Positions 30,373-41,697 of a stretch of DNA of 64,000 nucleotides are shown here, in pieces (the first letter of the stretch is position 1; each line of letters begins with the position of its first letter). The notes under the pieces are model-generated. The model was not told the origin of the DNA. It searched no databases and saw nothing but the letters and a program-made list of their open reading frames with translations. The position numbers and the translations under genes were made by a program. The DNA lies in contig JAILGS010000081.1 of the NCBI GenBank assembly GCA_024696615.1, forward strand, positions 1 to 64,000, given 5' to 3'. The stretch is from Lachnospiraceae bacterium. GTDB taxonomy: Bacteria; Bacillota; Clostridia; Lachnospirales; Lachnospiraceae.

Positions 30373-31611
30373 TTAGTATAATGGATGCTTTTCGGTAAGA
30401 GACTTTACAAGAGCTGCTGCTTCTGCACCATTCTTATCGATATCTGCTACTGCAAGGCTGATTGCCTGTGCAACAACATCCATATCTGCGGTATTAAAGC
30501 CACGGGAAGTAACTGCTGGGGTACCAAGACGGATACCGGAAGTTACGAATGGCTTCTGAGGGTCGTTAGGGATCGCATTCTTGTTACAGGTAATGTTCAC
30601 AGAATCAAGAAGCTTCTCTACTTCCTTACCGGTCTTATCCTTGCTACGAAGGTCCACTAACATTAAGTGGTTATCCGTACCACCGGATACAAGGTCAAAT
30701 CCTCTGGAGGTAAGACCCTTAGCAAGTGCCTGAGCATTATCAATAATGTTCTGCGCATATACCTTGAAAGAAGGATCCAATGCTTCCTTGAAACATACTG
30801 CCTTACCAGCGATTACATGCATTAAAGGACCACCCTGAATACCAGGGAAGATTGCCTTATTGAAGTTGAAACGCTCGTTGGCTTCAGCAGTAGCCATAAT
30901 CATACCACCACGTGGTCCACGAAGGGTCTTATGAGTGGTTGTGGTTACGATATCAGCATAAGGTACTGGGGACTCATGAAGTCCGGCAGCAACTAAGCCT
31001 GCGATATGAGCAATATCAACCATGAGAACTGCGCCAACCTTATGAGCAACTTCTGCGAAACGCTTGAAGTCGATCTTTCTTGCATATGCAGATGCACCTG
31101 CAACGATCATCTTAGGCTTGCACTCTACGGCAATACGCTCTAATTCATCATAATCAATAAATCCGTCATCATTTACACCGTAAGGAACGATATTAAAATA
31201 AGAACCGGAGAAATTCACTGGTGAACCATGAGAAAGGTGTCCACCATGTGCAAGATTCATACCCATAATGGTATCTCCTGGCTTACATACAGCAAAGAAT
31301 ACTGCCATATTCGCCTGAGCACCAGAATGTGGCTGTACATTCACATACTCGCAACCGAAAAGCTGCTTAGCTCTCTCTCTTGCAAGATCTTCAACAACAT
31401 CAACGAACTCACATCCACCATAGTAACGATGTCCTGGATATCCTTCTGCGTACTTATTGGTGAGTGGGCTTCCCATTGCTGCCATAACAGCCTTACTAAC
31501 GAAGTTCTCAGAAGCGATGAGCTCAATGTGACTTCTCTGACGCTCTAACTCGTTATTCATAGCTGCAGCAACTTCTGGATCAAAGTTCTGAATTTCATCA
31601 AATGAAAACAT
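30373..31611 (-). CDS. glyA: Serine hydroxymethyltransferase
   Basis: [57 protein letters not shown]. Confidence 0.97.
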   Translation of the reverse strand: MFSFDEIQNFDPEVAAAMNNELERQRSHIELIASENFVSKAVMAAMGSPLTNKYAEGYPGHRYYGGCEFVDVVEDLARERAKQLFGCEYVNVQPHSGAQANMAVFFAVCKPGDTIMGMNLAHGGHLSHGSPVNFSGSYFNIVPYGVNDDGFIDYDELERIAVECKPKMIVAGASAYARKIDFKRFAEVAHKVGAVLMVDIAHIAGLVAAGLHESPVPYADIVTTTTHKTLRGPRGGMIMATAEANERFNFNKAIFPGIQGGPLMHVIAGKAVCFKEALDPSFKVYAQNIIDNAQALAKGLTSRGFDLVSGGTDNHLMLVDLRSKDKTGKEVEKLLDSVNITCNKNAIPNDPQKPFVTSGIRLGTPAVTSRGFNTADMDVVAQAISLAVADIDKNGAEAAALVKSLTEKHPLY

Positions 31612-31683
31612 GTCTTACCTCCAAAATTTTATTGCAAAATTTACAACTATTTCTAATTTAATGGTTTCAGAAGGCAAAGTCAA

Positions 31684-31724
31684 TTAAAAAAGTGCAAAGG
31701 CTAGAAAACCTTTGCACTTTTTAA
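31684..31724 (-). terminator. Terminator of chemoreceptor gene
   Basis: AAAGTGCAAAGG...CCTTTGCACTTTTTT on minus strand. Confidence 0.8.
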
Positions 31725-31747
31725 GATACATATGTAATTGTATAAAC

Positions 31748-34270
31748 TTACTCAACTTTGAATGCGCTAATGGTTTCGATTAAGTTCTCCGCATTATCGG
31801 CTACATCCTTGGCTTCGGAATTCAGCTGTTCTACGGCTTCAATCTGTGTATCACTGGTTGCATTCACTTCTTCTACCGCTGCTGCATTCTCCTGTGCTAC
31901 GGCAGAGATGCTGGAGATGGAAATTACGGTTGCGGCCTTAGCAGATTCAATATCATCCATACCTTTTCGGATCTGGGAGACATTATCACTTAAGGAACCA
32001 ACCTGGGTTTCGATCTGATTAAATACGGATACGGTCTGCGTTAAGGAATCGGACTGGGAAGCCACCACTTCTTCTGCTCTTGAAGCAATATTAGCAGTCT
32101 CCATGGCCTTCTGATTAATCTCATCCAAGATACCCTTAATCTGATTCGCAGAGGCAGAGGACTGATCTGCCAGTTTTCGGATCTCATCCGCAACTACGGC
32201 AAAGCCTCGACCTGCTTCTCCGGCTCTTGCAGCCTCAATGGAAGCATTTAAGGAAAGAAGATTGGTCTGATCGGCAATCTCATTAATCGCAGATACAATA
32301 TCTCCAATCTGTCTTGTGGATGCATCCAAGGAATGAATTCCCACAATAACATCATTGGTAATCTTTACCGTATCCTGGGCCTTATCATTCAAATCATCCA
32401 GACAGGTTAACCCTTCCCGTACTACTCCCGTGGCACTCTTAGCAACTTCCATGATTCGTTCGGAATTGTCCGTCATAATTCGAATCTGATCGGATAATAC
32501 ATCCATCTGACGAATACAATCTTCGGAATCTTCTGCCTGCTGAATAATACCACGTTCAATCTCGGAAATCGCCTGGGAAATACCCTTGGTACCATCTAAG
32601 ATCTTCTTGGAGTTGGCAGTTACAACATCCGCCGAATTACTTACCTGATTCGAAATATTCGCGGACTGTTCGATCATCCCCTTGGTCTTTAAGATCATGT
32701 TATTCACGGATCCACCAAGAATTCTAAATTCATCCTTCTGCTTTACCTTCACCTGGGTGGTTAAATCACCATCCGCAACCTTCTGTAAGCTCTTCATCAT
32801 ATGATGGATGGAACCATCAATTCCTAAGGAAAGCTTGAAGGCGATAAAGATTGCTACGGCCAGTGCAATGATTAACACAATCAATGTGGTAATCAAAATA
32901 CCGGAAGCCTTGGAAGTAATCTCGGACTTTGGTACTAACGCACAGATGGCAAATCCATTATCCAATACGGAATAGATAAATAACTGATTGCCACCATTCA
33001 CATAGGTGTAACCACTGGTTTTAGCTTCTTCCCCTTCTGCTGGTTCTTCACCAGCCTGGGCAATGATCTCTGTAAAATACTCCTTATCCACGAAGTATTT
33101 ACTGTCGCTGGCGGATACCATTTCCCCGTCATCATTCACAATCTCGCCGCCATCCGTAGCAACTAAAGCCACTATACTTTCATCCCCTAAGGATAGTTCT
33201 GCAATCGGTTCAAATACCACATCATAATCGATATCTAATACCAGATAACCGATGGCTCTGGTGGAATTGGAATAGAACTGACGCTCTAAGGATAAACCAT
33301 AGGTGGTCTTAATAAACTCATCCAATACCGGTCTGGATGTGGTCCAAATCATCTTATTCTCATCGATTAATTTTCCTTCCTCCGTCTCTGGGAAACTTTC
33401 CACAAAATTCGTAGAAGAAAGGGATGTGGTGGTAATAGCACGTCCATAATTGGCAAAAAGGAAAATATTACTAATGGAATCATTACTAATGACAATGGAC
33501 TGATAATACTTATTAATCGTATTATAGGAATTACTCTCCGCAGTCACATCATTACGATATAATTTGGAATAGTAATTCTTCGCCTCTTCATTACTGATCA
33601 TCTCCTGAGAAGAAGACTCTAAGTTATTAAACATCAGATTGAAGTAATCCCCCGTCTTAATGATGGTGGAATAGGTGGCTTCTTCGTAACTACTAATGAT
33701 CGCCTTACTTGCAGTACTGTAGGCAACAATTCCTAACAGTACTAAGAATGCCAGTGGAATGGCAAATCCTGCAATCAACTTAAATCGAATGCTCTGGAAT
33801 AGAGAAACCTTCGATCCCTCTCCCTCCGTATCATTCACTACTAAAATCTCTTCCTCCGAGTCCATGGAATGTTCTTCCTCCTTTATTTCTTCGTCATTCC
33901 CCGACTCCTTGGAAGATTCCTCCACATTCATGGAACTATCTTCTTGGGATAATCCTTCCGTTACTGGCTCCTGCACCTGTTCCGTCACGGTTTCTTCCGA
34001 AACTTCCGAAACTTCCGAACCTTCCGGAACTTCTGGCGCTTGTGCCTGATCCCTATGTTCATCAAACCAATCAGTGGATGGTCCTTCCTCCTGTGGTTGT
34101 TGTGAGGCTACAATCTGATTCTCTGCTTCATACATTGCCTGAAGTTGTGCTTCACTCATCTGTTCAGACACTTCCTCGGATACAGCCGTTTCTGCACCTG
34201 AGTTCAGTGTTTCATTTTGTGTTGTTTCTACTGTGTCGTTCTCTTCAAAAGCGTTTCGCAAAATGCTCAC
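31748..34270 (-). CDS. Methyl-accepting chemotaxis protein with long acidic N-terminal extension
   Basis: TM after ~155 residues, Cache-like extracellular domain, HAMP, signalling tip [41 protein letters not shown]. Start codon is GTG at 34270 or possibly the in-frame TTG nearby. Confidence 0.92.
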   Translation of the reverse strand: MSILRNAFEENDTVETTQNETLNSGAETAVSEEVSEQMSEAQLQAMYEAENQIVASQQPQEEGPSTDWFDEHRDQAQAPEVPEGSEVSEVSEETVTEQVQEPVTEGLSQEDSSMNVEESSKESGNDEEIKEEEHSMDSEEEILVVNDTEGEGSKVSLFQSIRFKLIAGFAIPLAFLVLLGIVAYSTASKAIISSYEEATYSTIIKTGDYFNLMFNNLESSSQEMISNEEAKNYYSKLYRNDVTAESNSYNTINKYYQSIVISNDSISNIFLFANYGRAITTTSLSSTNFVESFPETEEGKLIDENKMIWTTSRPVLDEFIKTTYGLSLERQFYSNSTRAIGYLVLDIDYDVVFEPIAELSLGDESIVALVATDGGEIVNDDGEMVSASDSKYFVDKEYFTEIIAQAGEEPAEGEEAKTSGYTYVNGGNQLFIYSVLDNGFAICALVPKSEITSKASGILITTLIVLIIALAVAIFIAFKLSLGIDGSIHHMMKSLQKVADGDLTTQVKVKQKDEFRILGGSVNNMILKTKGMIEQSANISNQVSNSADVVTANSKKILDGTKGISQAISEIERGIIQQAEDSEDCIRQMDVLSDQIRIMTDNSERIMEVAKSATGVVREGLTCLDDLNDKAQDTVKITNDVIVGIHSLDASTRQIGDIVSAINEIADQTNLLSLNASIEAARAGEAGRGFAVVADEIRKLADQSSASANQIKGILDEINQKAMETANIASRAEEVVASQSDSLTQTVSVFNQIETQVGSLSDNVSQIRKGMDDIESAKAATVISISSISAVAQENAAAVEEVNATSDTQIEAVEQLNSEAKDVADNAENLIETISAFKVE

Positions 34271-34302
34271 CTCAATTCATCAAGTATTAGCCCAGATTAC
34301 TG

Positions 34303-34378
34303 ATTCTAGGTCTCGGGCCCAGGCGTCTAAATCATCTCCCCTACAGATTCTTCAGATACCAAAGAAGTCCCCTAGAAT
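34303..34378 (-). promoter_or_regulatory. Inverted-repeat leader/operator upstream of chemoreceptor gene
   Basis: attctagg (34303-34310) / cctagaat (34371-34378) enclosing an internal hairpin. Confidence 0.35.
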
Positions 34379-34437
34379 ATAGTAAATTTTAACACAAAAA
34401 CCCTTTTCTGTAAAATTGATTTAGCAAAAATTTAACA

Positions 34438-34474
34438 AAAAAATGAGCCTTCGCAAGTACACGAAGACTCATTC
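34438..34474 (-). terminator. Terminator of aspS
   Basis: ATGAG(T)CTTCG...CGAAG(G)CTCATTTTTTT on minus strand. Confidence 0.75.
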
Positions 34475-34483
34475 CATAATATC

Positions 34484-36289
34484 TTATTCTGTCACATTCT
34501 CTTCCTTAGGGAGATCACAGATAATGCTTAATTCCTTTAACTGCTTTGCATCAACCACATCCGGTGCATTGGTTAACAGATCGGAAGCATCCTTCACCTT
34601 AGGGAAGGCAATCACATCACGAATACTATCCCGCTTGGCCATTAACATCACCAGACGGTCCAGACCATAAGCCAGTCCTGCATGTGGAGGAACACCATAC
34701 TTGAAAGCATCTAAGAGGAAGCCAAACTTCTCCTGAGTCTCCTCTTCCTTTAAGCCCAGTGCCTTGAACATACGCTCCTGAATATCTGCCTGATGGATAC
34801 GCACGGAACCACCACCGATTTCACAACCATTTAATACAATATCATAGGCCTTGGCACGAACTGCACCAGGATTGGACTCTAACTGATCTAAATCCTCTTC
34901 CATCGGCATGGTAAATGGATGATGCATTGCTACAAAACGCTCTTCCTCATCACTCCACTCAAACTGAGGGAATTCCGTTACCCATAAGAAGCGATATTCA
35001 TTCTTATCAAGCAATCCCTGCTGCTGTGCAAGTTCTAAACGAAGGGCACCAAGTACATTCCATACAATCTTGTTGCGATCCGCAGCGAATAATAAAAGAT
35101 CTCCCGGCTTCGCATCCAGAGCCTTCTGAATCGCTGCCATCTCTTCTTCACTCATAAACTTAGCAAATGAGCTCTTGACCGTTCCATCTCCTGCGATGGC
35201 AATATAGGCAAGACCCTTAGCGCCATATCCCTTGGCAAAATCCACTAAAGCATCAATCTTTTTCCGTGGCATCTCACCCATTCCCGTTGCATTAATACCA
35301 CGAACGGAACCTCCCGCTGCAATGGCACCGGAGAATACAGAGAATCCACAATCCTTCACAAGATCAGAGATATCCTTTAATTCCATACCAAAACGAAGAT
35401 CCGGCTTATCCGAACCGAAACGATCCATACATTCCTGCCAGGTCATTCGCTGAATCGGAAGACTTACTTCCACTCCTAAGATTTCCTTGAACAAATATGC
35501 TAAAAGACGCTCATTCACATCAATAACATCATCAATATCCACAAAGGATAATTCCATATCAATCTGAGTAAATTCCGGCTGACGATCTGCACGAAGATCC
35601 TCATCACGGAAGCAACGAGCGATCTGCATATAACGATCATAACCGGATACCATTAACATCTGCTTAAATAACTGTGGGCTCTGTGGAAGTGCATAGAACT
35701 TTCCAGGATGCACACGGCTTGGTACCAAATAATCACGAGCACCCTCTGGAGTGGACTTACATAACATAGGAGTCTCAATCTCTAAGAATCCTTCCTTGGA
35801 AAGAAAGGCACGGGTTAAGGTTGCCACCTTACTTCTCATGATGATATTGGCCTGAATATCCGGACGACGAAGATCCAGACAACGATACTTCAGGCGAATC
35901 TCTTCCTTCGTTGCAATATCCTCTTCAATAGGGAATGGAGGGGTCTGGGATTCGGAAAGTACACGAAGACCCATGGCACGAATCTCAATCTCACCGGTGG
36001 CAAGATTCTCATTCACTGCACCACTTCTTGCTTCCACCTTACCTGTAACAGCAATGACGAACTCACTACGAAGCTTTCCAGCCTTCTCGAAGATTTCACT
36101 GCCCGCACTCTCTTCTTCAAAAATAATCTGTAAAATTCCGGAACGATCTCGTAAATCCACGAATACGATTCCACCCTTATTACGATTCTTGGCCACCCAT
36201 CCCATGACGGTTACTTCACGACCAATATCCGCTTTGGAAAGTTCAGCGCATCGGCAACTTCTCTTCAGTCCCTGCATTGACTCTGCCAT
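34484..36289 (-). CDS. aspS: Aspartyl-tRNA synthetase
   Basis: VTVMGWVAKNRNKGGIVFVDLRDRSGILQIIF; RCFRDEDLRADRQPEFTQIDME; GLAYGLDRLVMLM. Confidence 0.97.
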   Translation of the reverse strand: MAESMQGLKRSCRCAELSKADIGREVTVMGWVAKNRNKGGIVFVDLRDRSGILQIIFEEESAGSEIFEKAGKLRSEFVIAVTGKVEARSGAVNENLATGEIEIRAMGLRVLSESQTPPFPIEEDIATKEEIRLKYRCLDLRRPDIQANIIMRSKVATLTRAFLSKEGFLEIETPMLCKSTPEGARDYLVPSRVHPGKFYALPQSPQLFKQMLMVSGYDRYMQIARCFRDEDLRADRQPEFTQIDMELSFVDIDDVIDVNERLLAYLFKEILGVEVSLPIQRMTWQECMDRFGSDKPDLRFGMELKDISDLVKDCGFSVFSGAIAAGGSVRGINATGMGEMPRKKIDALVDFAKGYGAKGLAYIAIAGDGTVKSSFAKFMSEEEMAAIQKALDAKPGDLLLFAADRNKIVWNVLGALRLELAQQQGLLDKNEYRFLWVTEFPQFEWSDEEERFVAMHHPFTMPMEEDLDQLESNPGAVRAKAYDIVLNGCEIGGGSVRIHQADIQERMFKALGLKEEETQEKFGFLLDAFKYGVPPHAGLAYGLDRLVMLMAKRDSIRDVIAFPKVKDASDLLTNAPDVVDAKQLKELSIICDLPKEENVTE

Positions 36290-36393
36290 AATACTCCTCC
36301 TAATTTCTCATTCTATTTCTTTCATCACTCCCTTGGGAGTGCTTTCTACATCTAGGGGATTGTACCACCAGATGCAATTTTCTTCAATTCTTT

Positions 36394-37011
36394 TTATAAC
36401 TTCCCAATCACATCTTCAATTCCATCAAAATTCACCCAATGGTTTAAGATGCCATCCATCACTCCATCCTCATGCACCACACGCTGGAATGCAATAAAAG
36501 CAGCCATATCAAAATCCTTCACTTCATCAATCATAATCTGAACCGCTTCTTCCACCGTAAAGGCTTTTCGATATGGGCGTTCTGAGATTAATGCGGCAAA
36601 TGTATCCGTTACCTTTAGAATCCGTGCCCCCATAGGAATCGCCTCTTCCTTTAAATGATCCGGATACCCCGAACCATCATAACATTCATGATGATGAAGC
36701 ACGATTTCTTTCTCCGTCTCGGTAAAATCATAATGTTGAAGTACTTCATAGCCCACCGTTGGATGCATTCGCATGTATTTCATCTCTTCCACATCCAAGG
36801 AGCCTTCATTACGACCATATAAATATTCTGAGAGACGAATTTTTCCAATATCATGCACCATACCGGATACTGCAATCTCGTAGCATTCTTCCTCGGAACA
36901 GCCCATCTTCTTGGCCACCAGATAGGTCAGATTACTAACTAAAATTCCATGATTTAGACCACTTTTTAAGTCCGACAACATATTAGGATCCAATCGACTC
37001 ATTCGATTCAT
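36394..37011 (-). CDS. Standalone HD-GYP domain protein
   Basis: VHDIGKIRL, HPTVGYEVL, HHHECYDGSGYPDHLKEEAIPMGARILKVTDTFAAL. Confidence 0.85.
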   Translation of the reverse strand: MNRMSRLDPNMLSDLKSGLNHGILVSNLTYLVAKKMGCSEEECYEIAVSGMVHDIGKIRLSEYLYGRNEGSLDVEEMKYMRMHPTVGYEVLQHYDFTETEKEIVLHHHECYDGSGYPDHLKEEAIPMGARILKVTDTFAALISERPYRKAFTVEEAVQIMIDEVKDFDMAAFIAFQRVVHEDGVMDGILNHWVNFDGIEDVIGKL

Positions 37012-37047
37012 TCGCCCCCCTCCTCGTCTTTTCCAGTTTTGGCGGTT

Positions 37048-38610
37048 CTATATCATCCATCCCATGTCCTTAAGAAATGCAGCCTTTCGCTCCACCATTT
37101 CATCCACCCGGTCCATATAATCCCGCACATATTTCACATTCTCCGCCCGTTCGATGCGATTGTCGCCATATACGAATTTGGACGATCCACCCGCACCACA
37201 GGCAATAATGGTCTGCACTTCTTCCATGATGAGCACATTATATAGGCACTCCGTTCCTGGAATAGCATATCCAACATTTTCCATATTACCAGTCATATTC
37301 TTCTGGCGATACATATAATAAGGCCGCATGCCAAGGCGCTTTGCACAATCTGCTGCCATATTGGTAAATGTCTCATCATTATGCATGGTGCCTCGATATT
37401 CCTCTTTCCGCCTGGAAAGATTGGCCGCACGTTTCACTGCCAAAGAATGCACCGTTAAATTATCCGGATGCATTTCTTCGATTTCTCTTAGGGTATGGGC
37501 TAATTCCTGCTCTCCCTCTCCCGGAAGACCTAGGATAATATCCATATTAATGGACTCAAATCCCACACTTCTTGCAAGTGCATAGGCCCGCTTCACATCC
37601 TCCACCGAATGGAACCGTCCAATTTCATCCAAAGTTTTCTGATTCATGGTCTGTGGATTAACAGAAACCCGCTTCACCCCATGCTCTTTTAACACCCGGA
37701 ATTTTTCAAGATCCACACTATCCGGACGACCGGCTTCCACCGTTAATTCCTGCAATGCATGAAGGTCATAAGAATCCTCGATCACTCCTAAAAGCCGGTC
37801 TAACTGCTTGGGAGTTAAGGAAGTTGGCGTTCCTCCACCAAAATATATGGTATCCAACCGCTTTTTTCCTAATATGCCAGCCATAACGCGAATTTCTTTC
37901 GCTAAAGCTTCCACATATCGATCCACTTCCCTTGCAAAGGCTTCTAAAGGATAGGCTGCAAAGGAACAATATAAGCATCTGGTAGGACAAAAAGGAATTC
38001 CCAGATAGAGACTATATCCCTCTTCGTAAGGCTTCCTGGCTAATAATTCCTGTTCCACCCTTGCTACGGTGGTGGCAAGAGAAATCTTTCCTTCACTCAC
38101 GAAGTAATGGTTGCGATACAGTTTTTGAATACTTTCCATGGATTCCTTTCGCATCAGTCCATTTAAAGCAGGCTTACTTGGGCGAACGCCCATCATGATT
38201 CCCCAGGGAAGTTTGCGCCCCGTCATCTTCCAAAGGGCCTCATATACAGCCACCTTACAGGTATCATGCAGATCCTTGCGAAGGTTCTTTGTCGTTTCTT
38301 TCCTGGAAACAACACATTCTCCTGTAGAATCTGCTACCGTAACCAAAAACTGTTCTCCCTCTTCGTTCAAGGAGTCTGCCACTACTTCTAGAAGAAGGGT
38401 AGGGATCCATTTTTCACGTTCCGCCCCTCTTGCTCGTTCATACACATTGGCATCCGCTTTTTTCGTTAATTGAAAGGCCCCTTGAAAGACCTCCTTCGCA
38501 TTCTCCATAGAGAATGTGGCCTGGTGTACATCCACTTCCGGATAAAAGGCTTTCACAAGAGCCTGTACATCATCAAAATATTCACTATGCAACACCTGTA
38601 ACAAAATCAT
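37048..38610 (-). CDS. hemZ: Coproporphyrinogen III dehydrogenase-like radical SAM protein
   Basis: Radical SAM CPTRCLYCSFAAYP; FGGGTPTSLTPKQLDRLL; ~160-aa N-terminal extension typical of HemZ. Confidence 0.8.
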   Translation of the reverse strand: MILLQVLHSEYFDDVQALVKAFYPEVDVHQATFSMENAKEVFQGAFQLTKKADANVYERARGAEREKWIPTLLLEVVADSLNEEGEQFLVTVADSTGECVVSRKETTKNLRKDLHDTCKVAVYEALWKMTGRKLPWGIMMGVRPSKPALNGLMRKESMESIQKLYRNHYFVSEGKISLATTVARVEQELLARKPYEEGYSLYLGIPFCPTRCLYCSFAAYPLEAFAREVDRYVEALAKEIRVMAGILGKKRLDTIYFGGGTPTSLTPKQLDRLLGVIEDSYDLHALQELTVEAGRPDSVDLEKFRVLKEHGVKRVSVNPQTMNQKTLDEIGRFHSVEDVKRAYALARSVGFESINMDIILGLPGEGEQELAHTLREIEEMHPDNLTVHSLAVKRAANLSRRKEEYRGTMHNDETFTNMAADCAKRLGMRPYYMYRQKNMTGNMENVGYAIPGTECLYNVLIMEEVQTIIACGAGGSSKFVYGDNRIERAENVKYVRDYMDRVDEMVERKAAFLKDMGWMI

Positions 38611-39245
38611 AATGACAGATACCTATTAATCATATTTAATTTCTTCTCCATGCCCACTGTGGTCACAGGTCCATGGCCGGAGAAAATATTCACATCCTCT
38701 GGCAGAGTAAACACCTGATTTTGAATGGAGAGGAGTAAGTCCTCTTCTTTCCCCGTTGGAAAATCCGTTCGTCCCACACTTCTGGCAAAGATCAAGTCCC
38801 CATCAAAAAGAGCCTTCTCGGACTCCACGTAATAGGAAACACTACCGGAGGTATGTCCTGGCGTAAAAAGAACCTTCCATGCAAGACCTGCAAGATGAAG
38901 AATCTCCCCCTCCTTTACCACCCGGTCCACCCGTCCCACATAGGGAGTACCAAATTGTGCGGAAAGATTTAACTCCACATCTTCCACCATGGCAACTTCT
39001 CCCTCATAGGCATAGATGGGAATATCATATTCCTTAGCCAATTCCAGACTACTCATCATGTGATCAAAATGACCATGAGTAAGTAAAATGGCCACAGGAT
39101 GATAGTCATTCTCCTTCACATGCTGATGTAAAATCTCATATCCATCCCCGGGATCCACAATCACAGTCTGATCCTGATTGGTTACAAAATAACAATTGGT
39201 TCCGCAGATTCCCACGGTTTTAGCTGATATGGTCATCGCTTCCAC
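38607..39245 (-). CDS. MBL-fold metallohydrolase (glyoxalase II-like)
   Basis: LTHGHFDHMMSSLELAKEYDIPIYA; FTPGHTSGSVSYYV; SGHGPVTTV. Confidence 0.88.
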   Translation of the reverse strand: MEAMTISAKTVGICGTNCYFVTNQDQTVIVDPGDGYEILHQHVKENDYHPVAILLTHGHFDHMMSSLELAKEYDIPIYAYEGEVAMVEDVELNLSAQFGTPYVGRVDRVVKEGEILHLAGLAWKVLFTPGHTSGSVSYYVESEKALFDGDLIFARSVGRTDFPTGKEEDLLLSIQNQVFTLPEDVNIFSGHGPVTTVGMEKKLNMINRYLSL

Positions 39246-39254
39246 CTCTTATTC

Positions 39255-41555
39255 TTATTGCGTCACATTGGCACGCTCAATATCAAGCACACCTTCTACA
39301 TTACGAAGTTTCTCTGCAAGGGAAACTAATTCCTCCTTGGACTTAATGGTAAATGCCAGGTTAATTGTAGCTTTTCCCTGCTTATTAATACGAGAATTCA
39401 TCTCCGTAATAGCAATTCCGCGCTCCGTTAAGATCTTAGAAAGATCCACAATAATACCAATACGATTATTGGCATAGATATTAATCTGAACCTCAAATTT
39501 CTCCTGACCTGCCAGTGCTTCCGGCTCCCACTCCGCTTCAATCAAGCGATTGCGCTCTAATTCCGGGAGATTGATCATATTAACACAGTCCGTACGATGG
39601 ATGGTGATACCACGACCACGGGTCACATAACCCACGATCTCATCCCCGGGAACGGGACGACAACAACGGGAGAAACGCACTGCCACATCATCCGTCCCCT
39701 TCACCACAATACCACTGCCACTCTTCTTGGCCTGATCATGACGAGCCTTATTCACAGAACCGGTTTCATTCACATCTTTTAATACATCATCATCCGTAAT
39801 GGCAGCTTTCTTTTCCTTCTCATATTCCTCAAGAAGACGGCTAACCACCTGACTTTCCTTTAAGCCACCATGTCCCACAGCAGCTAAAAGCGAATCCCAA
39901 TCCCGGAAGGAATATTTCGCCATACACTTTTCCTGATATTCCGGACGGATAATATTGGATACGGTAATTCCCTTGGTTTTACAATATGCATATAAGAGTT
40001 CACGGCCACGGACAATGTTCTCATCCTTCATCTCCGCCTTGAACCACTGATTAATCTTATTCTTTGCCTGAGCACTTTTAACAATATTTAACCAATCGTG
40101 ACTTGGTCCTTTGGAATTCTGGCTGGTCTGAATCTCCACCCGGTCACCATTGCATAGAACATAATCAATTGGGACTAAACGTCCATTGACTCTTGCTCCC
40201 ACCATCTTATTACCCACGGCAGAATGAATGCTATACGCAAAGTCAATTACTGTGGAGCCTGCAGGAAGATTCTTCACATCTCCCGTTGGAGTAAAGCAAT
40301 ATACTGCTTCGGAGAAGAGATTTAAGTCACTCTTGACGGAGGATACGAATTCCTTATTATCATCCATATCCTTCTGCCACTCCAGGATCTGACGAAGCCA
40401 AGCCATCTTCTCCTGTTCATTGGTGGTACCCTGACCGCCCTCCTTATATTTCCAGTGTGCAGCAATACCATATTCTGCAATACGATGCATCTCGTGCGTA
40501 CGGATCTGAATTTCGAATGGCTGACCCGTGGAAGAAATCAAGGTAGTATGTAAGGACTGATACATATTCTGCTTTGGCATAGCGATATAATCCTTAAAAC
40601 GACCCGGAATTGGCTTATACATTTCATGGATCACACCCAGTGCCGCATAGCAATCCTTCACGGTCTCCACACGAATTCGTACCGCAAAGATATCATAGAT
40701 CTGGTCCAAAGTCTTATGCTGATTGACCATCTTTCGATAGATACTAAAGAAATGTTTTACACGGCCATCCACCAGGGCATCAATATCCGCATGCTTCATA
40801 TGGGCACGCACCTCGGAAACCGCATTATTAATAAAGATTTCCCGATCATGACCACTGAGTGCAATCTTCTCTTCTAAATCCTTATATTCCTCCGGATAAA
40901 GATAGCGCATGGCAAGATCATCTAACTCCACCTTAATCTTACTAATACCAAGACGACTTGCTAATGGAGAATAAATCTCAAGGGTTTCTCTAGACTTCTC
41001 CTGCTGCTTTTCCGGCTTCTGGTATTCCAAGGTTCTCATATTATGAAGACGATCGGCAAGTTTTACTAAGATGACACGAATATCCTTCGCCATGGCAAGA
41101 AACATCTTACGCAGATTCTCTGCCTGTAATTCATTCTTATCCTTATCCACGGTAAAGTTTAATTTGGTAAGTTTGGTAACACCATCCACAATCAGTGCTA
41201 CTTCTTCTCCGAATTCCCGGGCAAGTTCCTCCTGGGTCATGGACGTATCTTCCACCACATCATGGAGAAGTCCCGCCATAATGGTTTCCTTATCCAGCTC
41301 CAAATCTGCAAGAATAATAGCTACATTAATGGGATGAATAATATAAGGCTCTCCGGACTTACGCTTCTGTCCTTCATGACAACGGGTTGCCACCTCATAT
41401 GCCTTCTCAATCATGGAAAGATCCGTATTCGGACGATATTTCTTAATACAACGAATTAACTGCTCATGTAAAATCTCCGGATCCGTAAAATCCTGCATAG
41501 CCATAACAGGTTTTTCAACCTCGGATAACATCATATTCTTATTCTTTTCTGCCAT
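39255..41555 (-). CDS. relA/spoT: Bifunctional (p)ppGpp synthetase/hydrolase
   Basis: HD (GLLHDVVEDTSMT), RelA synthetase (YKPIPGRFKDYIAMPKQNMYQSLHTTLI), TGS and ACT domains. Start refined to MAEKNKNMMLSEVEK. Confidence 0.95.
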   Translation of the reverse strand: MAEKNKNMMLSEVEKPVMAMQDFTDPEILHEQLIRCIKKYRPNTDLSMIEKAYEVATRCHEGQKRKSGEPYIIHPINVAIILADLELDKETIMAGLLHDVVEDTSMTQEELAREFGEEVALIVDGVTKLTKLNFTVDKDKNELQAENLRKMFLAMAKDIRVILVKLADRLHNMRTLEYQKPEKQQEKSRETLEIYSPLASRLGISKIKVELDDLAMRYLYPEEYKDLEEKIALSGHDREIFINNAVSEVRAHMKHADIDALVDGRVKHFFSIYRKMVNQHKTLDQIYDIFAVRIRVETVKDCYAALGVIHEMYKPIPGRFKDYIAMPKQNMYQSLHTTLISSTGQPFEIQIRTHEMHRIAEYGIAAHWKYKEGGQGTTNEQEKMAWLRQILEWQKDMDDNKEFVSSVKSDLNLFSEAVYCFTPTGDVKNLPAGSTVIDFAYSIHSAVGNKMVGARVNGRLVPIDYVLCNGDRVEIQTSQNSKGPSHDWLNIVKSAQAKNKINQWFKAEMKDENIVRGRELLYAYCKTKGITVSNIIRPEYQEKCMAKYSFRDWDSLLAAVGHGGLKESQVVSRLLEEYEKEKKAAITDDDVLKDVNETGSVNKARHDQAKKSGSGIVVKGTDDVAVRFSRCCRPVPGDEIVGYVTRGRGITIHRTDCVNMINLPELERNRLIEAEWEPEALAGQEKFEVQINIYANNRIGIIVDLSKILTERGIAITEMNSRINKQGKATINLAFTIKSKEELVSLAEKLRNVEGVLDIERANVTQ

Positions 41556-41637
41556 AAACTCACCTTCCTCGTCTAGGATCATTCTCGCTCGTACACATGT
41601 ATCCCCATATTATATATGAAAATACCCCCAAAAATCA

Positions 41638-41670
41638 AGAAGCGAACTGTCCATCAACAGTCCGCTTCTT
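41638..41670 (-). terminator. Terminator of beta-propeller gene (T-rich on both sides)
   Basis: AAGAAGCGGACTGT-TGATGG-ACAGTTCGCTTCTT-GATTTTT on minus strand. Confidence 0.75.
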
Positions 41671-41697
41671 CTCCTTTTTTTCTATTAGAATTTTCTC

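Noticed and set aside
36290-36393. T-box leader upstream of aspS (GGTGGTAC string)
   Set aside because: The region is only ~100 nt, lacks the full AGGGTGGNACCGCG box and a Stem I; only short hairpins (CACTCCC/GGGAGTG) are present.
35973-36497. 174-aa plus-strand ORF antisense to aspS and the HD-GYP gene
   Set aside because: Low-complexity translation of the opposite strand of conserved genes.
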